From positions 153,387 to 217,386 of the forward strand of contig ARWO01000032.1 in NCBI GenBank assembly GCA_000402075.1: a DNA stretch of 64,000 bases. Direction: 5' to 3'. The DNA comes from Thaumarchaeota archaeon SCGC AAA007-O23 (GTDB taxonomy: Archaea; Thermoproteota; Nitrososphaeria; Nitrososphaerales; Nitrosopumilaceae). Under the pieces are notes generated by a model. It was not told where the DNA came from, ran no database searches, and was given only the letters and a program-made list of their open reading frames with translations. Each line of letters starts with the position of its first letter. Positions within the stretch are counted from its first letter, which is position 1. The translations under genes and the position numbers were made by a program. Positions 60,193-64,000 of the stretch are shown here, one piece after another.

Positions 60193-60908
60193 TGGGTTCG
60201 ATAGCGGGTAGTAAAAAACTAAAGCGGCAAATGGCTCCCATGTTTTGGGGGATAAGTAGAAAAGAGAAAAGGTTTGTTATTACAGTTAAACCTGGCTCAC
60301 ACCCAAAAAATACTTCAATTCCTACCGCTGTTTTATTACGTGACGTATTAAAAAAAGTAAAAACACTAAGAGAGGCTAAATCTTCAATATATGATGGTAA
60401 GGTAAAAGTTGATGGTGTTATACAAAAATCTCTTCATCATTCTATTGGTTTAATGGATACAGTGGAATTAGACGGAACTGCAGATATGTATAGATTGGTA
60501 CCCAAAGATGGACGTATACTTGTACCGATAAAAATTAATGCTACTGAAAAATCTAAAAAACTTGTTAAAGTAAAAAGTAAAACGACTATTAAAGGTGGAA
60601 AAACACAAATTGGATTTCATGATGGAAGATCTATAATTACTGATACAAATGTAAATGTTGGTGATACATGCTTGTTACAGATTCCTGAACAAAAAATTTT
60701 AGAAACGGTTAAGTTTGAAAAAAATTCTCAAATAATCATAACAAATGGACTAAATGCTGGACATATTGGGCCTATTAATGAAATTAAACAGGGTACATTT
60801 ACACTGCCAAAAAGAATTAGTCTTCTTATAGATGATAAAGCGATTGAAATTCCTGCAAACATTACTATGGTGGTTGGAAAAGAAAAACCACTAGTACAAA
60901 TTAGGTGA
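60192..60908 (+). CDS. rps4e: 30S ribosomal protein S4e
   Basis: eS4 has an S4-like RNA-binding domain (LRDVLKKVKTLREAKSSIYDGKVKVDGV in part) and a later KOW-like segment GLNAGHIGPINEIKQGTF. It begins MGSIAGSKKLKRQMAPMFW. Length is 238 residues. Found only in archaea and eukaryotes. Confidence 0.94.
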   Translation: MGSIAGSKKLKRQMAPMFWGISRKEKRFVITVKPGSHPKNTSIPTAVLLRDVLKKVKTLREAKSSIYDGKVKVDGVIQKSLHHSIGLMDTVELDGTADMYRLVPKDGRILVPIKINATEKSKKLVKVKSKTTIKGGKTQIGFHDGRSIITDTNVNVGDTCLLQIPEQKILETVKFEKNSQIIITNGLNAGHIGPINEIKQGTFTLPKRISLLIDDKAIEIPANITMVVGKEKPLVQIR

Positions 60909-60912
60909 TAAT

Positions 60913-61431
60913 ATGTCTCAACAAACTCAAAATTTAATGAAAAAAATTTCGCTAGCTAAGGTTGTTTTAAACATGGGAGTTGGAAAATCTGGTGAACCAA
61001 TAGAAATAGGGAAACAAACACTCGTCCAAATAACTGGAAAAAAACCAAATGCGAGAAATGCAAAAAAATCACTGAGGGATTGGGGAGTAAGAAAAGGAGA
61101 ACCTATTGGTATTGCTGTAACTGTTAGAGGTAATGATGCAATAGAATTATTAAAAAAACTATTAGTAGTAAAAGACAATCAAATTGCAGAAAAAGCATTT
61201 GATAACGAAGGAAATTTATCATTTGGGATAAAGGAACATATTGATATTCCTGGAATAAAATATGATCCTAAGATTGGGATTCTAGGTTTAGAAGTATCAA
61301 TATCATTGGCAAGACCTGGATTTAATATTAAATTTAATAAGAGTAAAGCAAAGGTTGGAAAAAATCATAGAATAGCAAAAAATGATGCGATTAAATTTTT
61401 AACTGAAGAATTTGGGGTGAAAGTTGTATAA
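60913..61431 (+). CDS. rpl5: 50S ribosomal protein L5
   Basis: uL5 contacts 5S rRNA and tRNA. It shows [20 protein letters not shown] (first block), [23 protein letters not shown] (in part), and [17 protein letters not shown]. It is 172 residues. Its last base overlaps the rps14 start. Confidence 0.94.
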   Translation: MSQQTQNLMKKISLAKVVLNMGVGKSGEPIEIGKQTLVQITGKKPNARNAKKSLRDWGVRKGEPIGIAVTVRGNDAIELLKKLLVVKDNQIAEKAFDNEGNLSFGIKEHIDIPGIKYDPKIGILGLEVSISLARPGFNIKFNKSKAKVGKNHRIAKNDAIKFLTEEFGVKVV

Positions 61432-61625
61432 TGGTCAAAGATAGATCATTTGGAGATCGTGGAACCGGTTATACACCAAGAGTTGAAGGAAAAATTGGAA
61501 GAGGTTCTAGATGGTGTAAAAGATGTGGTGATTATACCGCAGTTATTCAAAAGTATGACCTATACTTATGTAGACGTTGTTTTAGAGAGGTAGCAATTTC
61601 TTTAGGATTTAAAAAAAATGGATAG
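61431..61625 (+). CDS. rps14: 30S ribosomal protein S14 (zinc-binding form)
   Basis: uS14 has CKRC and CRRC pairs ([25 protein letters not shown] in part) for one zinc. It is 64 residues, the short type. The gene is joined by overlapping stop/start to rpl5. Confidence 0.94.
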   Translation: MVKDRSFGDRGTGYTPRVEGKIGRGSRWCKRCGDYTAVIQKYDLYLCRRCFREVAISLGFKKNG

Positions 61626-61632
61626 ATGAGAT

Positions 61633-62025
61633 ATGCCAACAAATAATATTATAGCAAATCTATTTACTACATTATTCAATACTGAAGATCGAAGAAAGAA
61701 TAATTGCGTTGTTATACCTACATCAAAACTTGGAATGGAAGTACTCAAAACTTTAAAGAACGAAGGATATATTGGAGACTTTGAACATATTGATGATAAG
61801 CGTGGAGGAAAATTTAAGATTCAACTTTTAGCAAAAATTACAAAGTGTGGAGCTATTACGCCAAGATTTAAAGTGAAAAAAGATGAATATAATACTTGGG
61901 AGCAACAATTTCTTCCAGCGTACAATAGAGGAATATTACTTGTAACTACAAATCAGGGTGTGATGTCACATAAAGAAGCAGTAAATAAAAATATTGGAGG
62001 ATTTTTGATAGGATATGTCTACTAA
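61633..62025 (+). CDS. rps8: 30S ribosomal protein S8
   Basis: uS8 shows SKLGMEVLKTLKNEGYIGDFE and the end LVTTNQGVMSHKEAVNKNIGG (in part). It is 130 residues. rpl6 starts within its last four codons. Confidence 0.94.
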   Translation: MPTNNIIANLFTTLFNTEDRRKNNCVVIPTSKLGMEVLKTLKNEGYIGDFEHIDDKRGGKFKIQLLAKITKCGAITPRFKVKKDEYNTWEQQFLPAYNRGILLVTTNQGVMSHKEAVNKNIGGFLIGYVY

Positions 62026-62572
62026 GCAAATAGAAAACACTGCAATAGAAATTCAAATACCAGATGATGTTAAAGTAAATTTAAAGGGTAGTATGATACA
62101 TGTCCAAGGACCATTAGGTAATGTATATAAAAATTTCAAAAAAATTCCAGTTCTTATTGAAATAAACGACAATAAAATATTTCTTAAAAAAACAGGTGAA
62201 CGAAAAAAACATCTAGCCATACTTAATACGTCTAAATCATTAATCCAAACACTTTGTGCAGGTGTTGTTGATGGATTTACAATAAAAATGAAAATTGTCT
62301 ATTCACATTTTCCTATCACTGTTAAGATAGAAGGAAAAAATGTTTTAATTGAGAATTTTCAAGGAGAAAGAGCACCAAGAATTTCTGCAATAAAAGGAGC
62401 AACAAAAGTTACTGTGAAAGGAGATGATGTCATAATAACTGGACCTGTTTTAACTGATGTTTCACAAACCGCTGCAAATATTCAATTAAAATCAAAGGTA
62501 AAAAATAAAGATCATCGTGTGTTTCTAGATGGTATTTACAAATTTTCTAAATCAAAAGGAATTGAAAAATAA
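62015..62572 (+). CDS. rpl6: 50S ribosomal protein L6
   Basis: uL6 contains two related domains. The sequence shows VKVNLKGSMIHVQGPLGNVY and later YSHFPITVKIEGKNVLIENF. It is 185 residues. It is the last ribosomal gene here; rpl32e, rpl19e, rpl18, rps5, rpl30 and rpl15 do not follow. Confidence 0.94.
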   Translation: MSTKQIENTAIEIQIPDDVKVNLKGSMIHVQGPLGNVYKNFKKIPVLIEINDNKIFLKKTGERKKHLAILNTSKSLIQTLCAGVVDGFTIKMKIVYSHFPITVKIEGKNVLIENFQGERAPRISAIKGATKVTVKGDDVIITGPVLTDVSQTAANIQLKSKVKNKDHRVFLDGIYKFSKSKGIEK

Positions 62573-62604
62573 TACGATTTATTGCTTTTTCTTCTGATCA
62601 TAAG

Positions 62605-62612
62605 GATTAAAT
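62605..62612 (+). promoter_or_regulatory. TATA-like box of tRNA-Asn
   Basis: GATTAAAT is centred 28-29 bases before the tRNA-Asn start, like the box ahead of tRNA-Phe. Confidence 0.45.
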
Positions 62613-62637
62613 CGCTTTTGACGAGGGTAATGTCTAT

Positions 62638-62711
62638 GCCGCCCTAGCTCAGCGTGGTAGAGCGTCGGACTGTTAATCCGTTGGTCGTCAGTTCAAGTCT
62701 GACGGGCGGCG
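62638..62711 (+). tRNA. tRNA-Asn (anticodon GTT)
   Basis: The acceptor stem is GCCGCCC/GGGCGGC with discriminator G. The anticodon loop CTGTTAA shows GTT. The T arm GTCAG-TTCAAGT-CTGAC pairs perfectly. CCA is not encoded and there is no intron. It is the substrate expected for the AspRS/GatCAB route encoded at 10.4-14.8 kb. Confidence 0.95.
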
Positions 62712-62714
62712 CCT

Positions 62715-62744
62715 AATATTTCTAAATTCGAATTTAGAAATATT
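62715..62744. repeat. Perfect 30-base palindrome after tRNA-Asn
   Basis: The sequence AATATTTCTAAATTC is followed directly by its exact reverse complement, 15+15 bases without a spacer. It begins 3 bases after the tRNA. It could be a terminator, a cruciform or a dimeric protein site. Confidence 0.6.
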
Positions 62745-62819
62745 GATCGATTGAACCTAAATGGTGTATGGAATTAGACTGTAACGATCTAATAGATGAT
62801 CGCATATTAGTAATAATGC

Positions 62820-62826
62820 AGGAGGT
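62820..62826 (+). promoter_or_regulatory. Strong Shine-Dalgarno site
   Basis: AGGAGGT lies 5 bases before the ATG at 62832. It is one of the few strong ribosome-binding sites in the window, where most genes look leaderless or are coupled by overlap. It fixes the start of the zinc-ribbon gene and implies a leadered message. Confidence 0.6.
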
Positions 62827-62831
62827 TTACA

Positions 62832-63086
62832 ATGGCCAGAACTAAAAGGGCCAATCGTTATTGTGTTGATTGTGGTTCTAGATTAGTTTACTATCCACGT
62901 TTATCAAATCCAAAAGCTCCCAATGAATACAGAGTATTGGTTTACGCATGCCCAGATTGTAGTAATGATTTCGACAGACCAAAAATGTTCTCAATAAAGA
63001 GAAACCAGGTTGAAAATCCTCTTGAAACGGTAGAAATTGAGATCAAACAAGTTCAAAAACAACTTCAAAATAATCCAAAAAAATAA
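62832..63086 (+). CDS. Zinc-ribbon protein, 84 aa
   Basis: The protein has CVDCGSRL and CPDCSNDF, a CxxC-CxxC zinc ribbon, with a basic N-terminus (MARTKRANRY) and a helical C-terminal tail (VEIEIKQVQKQLQNN). It resembles small archaeal RNA polymerase or ribosome-associated ribbons but cannot be assigned. It has a strong Shine-Dalgarno site. The next gene follows after 10 bases. Confidence 0.7.
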   Translation: MARTKRANRYCVDCGSRLVYYPRLSNPKAPNEYRVLVYACPDCSNDFDRPKMFSIKRNQVENPLETVEIEIKQVQKQLQNNPKK

Positions 63087-63096
63087 CTAAGTACAC

Positions 63097-63315
63097 TTGG
63101 AACCTGAAAGACAAAGAAGTAATTGGTGGTATCTCTTACCGATCTTTCTAGGAATAATTGGTGGCATAATTGCATATTTTGCATTAAGAAATGATGATCG
63201 ACAAAAGGCAAAAAAATGCCTTTATCTTGGGCTAATATTGGGGGCTATAGGAATCTTTTTTCAGATTTTATTTGCAGAAATTCCAATTGAAGAACAATTT
63301 GGTGTAAATATCTAA
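63097..63315 (+). CDS. Small two-span membrane protein, 72 aa
   Basis: The protein has two spans: about residues 9-28 (WWYLLPIFLGIIGGIIAYFA) and 41-60 (CLYLGLILGAIGIFFQILFA). The loop RNDDRQKAKK is positive and probably cytoplasmic. The plan resembles small archaeal membrane proteins of unknown function. It starts with TTG. Confidence 0.65.
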   Translation: MEPERQRSNWWYLLPIFLGIIGGIIAYFALRNDDRQKAKKCLYLGLILGAIGIFFQILFAEIPIEEQFGVNI

Positions 63316-63363
63316 AAATTTCCAAAATAATGCATACTAAGCGGATTATCCAATTTCATGCGT

Positions 63364-63552
63364 AAATGCTCAACCCCACCTATAGATCATGCCATTTACG
63401 AATAACGTGATTTTATCAAAAACAGTGATTTTAGTGGGGGGTTGAGCATTTGTTCGTGGATATACGATCCAAACACAAAAACACCCTGCTGGACCATATA
63501 CAAACAGATCATTATTTTTTGCTAGGAATAAACATTCAACCCCCCTTTTTTT
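63364..63552 (+). other. Attenuator-like set of mutually exclusive hairpins
   Basis: Arm A (63364-63379, AAATGCTCAACCCCAC) can pair with arm B (63434-63451, GTGGGGGGTTGAGCATTT). Arm B can instead pair with arm C (63536-63545, TCAACCCCCC), which is followed by seven T. The start of A (CGTAAATG, 63361) can also pair with CATTTACG at 63393-63400. The region 63316-63658 has no ORF I support. Confidence 0.45.
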
Positions 63553-63658
63553 ATGAAAAAACATGATCGAAGATGAAATTTTTGTCAAAAAAAGACAGTA
63601 ATTAAGCAAAAATTGATGACTAGAGCTACATAAGACACAATGTTTTAGGGGAAAAATA

Positions 63659-63970
63659 ATGGCAACATCTAAAGCAAAACGTAGTGCTGCTGCTAAAAAG
63701 GCTGCACGTACGAGGAAAAGAAACGCTGCCGCTAAAGCTGCAAAAAGAAGTGCAGCTTCAAGGCGAAGAAAGCGCTCTGCCGCTGGTAAGAAAGGCGGCG
63801 CTAAGAGAAAAGCACCTAAGAGAAAAGGCGGCGCTAAGAGAAAAGCACCTAAGAGAAAAGGCGGTGCTAAGAGAAAAGGCGGCGCTAAGAGAAAAGCACC
63901 TAAGAGAAAAGGCGGCGCTAAGAGAAAAGCACCTAAGAGAAAAGGCGGTGCTAAGAAACGAAAAAGATAA
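63659..63970 (+). CDS. Lysine/arginine-rich repeat protein, histone H1-tail-like
   Basis: The 103-residue protein is almost only K, R, A, G, P and S. It starts MATSKAKRSAAAKKAARTRK and ends with repeats of KRKAPKRKGGA, encoded by 33-base DNA repeats. It resembles the C-terminal tails of eukaryotic H1 and bacterial H1-like proteins, so it probably condenses DNA or binds RNA. The T-run at the window end may be its terminator. Confidence 0.75.
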   Translation: MATSKAKRSAAAKKAARTRKRNAAAKAAKRSAASRRRKRSAAGKKGGAKRKAPKRKGGAKRKAPKRKGGAKRKGGAKRKAPKRKGGAKRKAPKRKGGAKKRKR

Positions 63971-63990
63971 GCAATCTTTAACGTTGAAAG

Positions 63991-64000
63991 CCCCTTTTTT
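63991..64000 (+). terminator. CCCC plus T-run at the window end
   Basis: CCCCTTTTTT ends the window 21 bases after the last stop codon. It is consistent with an archaeal T-rich terminator, but the run may continue beyond the window. Confidence 0.4.

Noticed and set aside
63370..63609. 79-residue minus-strand ORF
   Set aside because: Its composition is irregular and it covers the inverted-repeat arms; the hairpin structure explains the region better.
1..64000. Insertion sequences, prophage or integrative element
   Set aside because: No transposase, integrase, phage structural gene or terminal repeats were seen; gene content is chromosomal core.

Overview
The window looks like a chromosomal segment of an ammonia-oxidising archaeon of the Thaumarchaeota (Nitrososphaerota), most likely a Nitrosopumilus-like lineage. 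The DNA is AT-rich. The informational genes are archaeal: release factor aRF1 with NIKS and GGQ motifs, a 20S proteasome alpha subunit, a Hef-type helicase, an Hjc-type resolvase, a Snf7/CdvB protein and an archaeal S10/spc ribosomal protein operon. Metabolic genes also fit archaea: type II GAPDH, PurP, HMG-CoA synthase and a thiolase paired with a DUF35 protein. Many genes appear leaderless, with a TTAAAT- or TATATA-like box about 26-28 bases before the start codon. The species is an inference; no rRNA gene is present.

Layout. 1-10.3 kb: regulators, a PP-loop protein, a UbiA prenyltransferase, a basic repeat protein, a parvulin, the Hef helicase, a HIT protein, aRF1, CbtB, three related winged-helix regulators and purP. 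10.4-14.8 kb: aspS-gatC-gatA-gatB, the route to Asn-tRNA. 14.8-15.1 kb: three tandem single-membrane-span micropeptides. 15.2-19.2 kb: an electron-transfer flavoprotein module (fixCX fusion, etfA, etfB). 19.5-22.8 kb: a polyhydroxyalkanoate (PHA) locus with phaE, phaC, a phasin-like gene, an AbrB-type regulator and an alpha/beta hydrolase. 23-33 kb: archaeal ornithine cyclodeaminase, tRNA-Phe, ilvA, purE, purK and several microproteins. 33.7-37.7 kb: a frameshifted nucleotidyltransferase, an F420-type oxidoreductase, thiolase/DUF35 and an Hjc-like resolvase. 39.6-46.4 kb: thrC, a CBS-domain membrane protein, GAPDH, a membrane-anchored DsbA-like protein and HMG-CoA synthase. 46.4-50.6 kb: divergent biotin genes bioDA and bioBF around a BirA-box-like inverted repeat. 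50.9-53.1 kb: cdvB-like gene, then an unusual island of 39-base repeats with hairpins, zinc-finger microproteins and membrane micropeptides. 53.2-62.6 kb: psmA, a SPOUT methyltransferase and the ribosomal operon from rpl3 to rpl6, without rpl2. 62.6-64 kb: tRNA-Asn, a zinc-ribbon protein, a small membrane protein and a lysine-rich repeat protein preceded by an attenuator-like region.

How parts work together. AspRS plus GatCAB would charge and amidate tRNA-Asn, whose gene is also in the window. The ETF module could feed electrons from a donor not identified here into the quinone pool. PhaC/PhaE polymerise hydroxyacyl-CoA, and the phasin-like protein would coat granules. Thiolase/DUF35 and HMG-CoA synthase suit mevalonate synthesis, and the thiolase could also serve the 3-hydroxypropionate/4-hydroxybutyrate cycle. 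purP, purE and purK belong to purine synthesis.

The least explained features are (i) the 51.9-52.3 kb array of a 39-base repeat, each copy followed by a hairpin; (ii) two tandem clusters of roughly 25-31-residue single-span membrane peptides; (iii) a family of zinc-binding microproteins scattered between genes; and (iv) mutually exclusive hairpins ending in a T-run ahead of the last gene.
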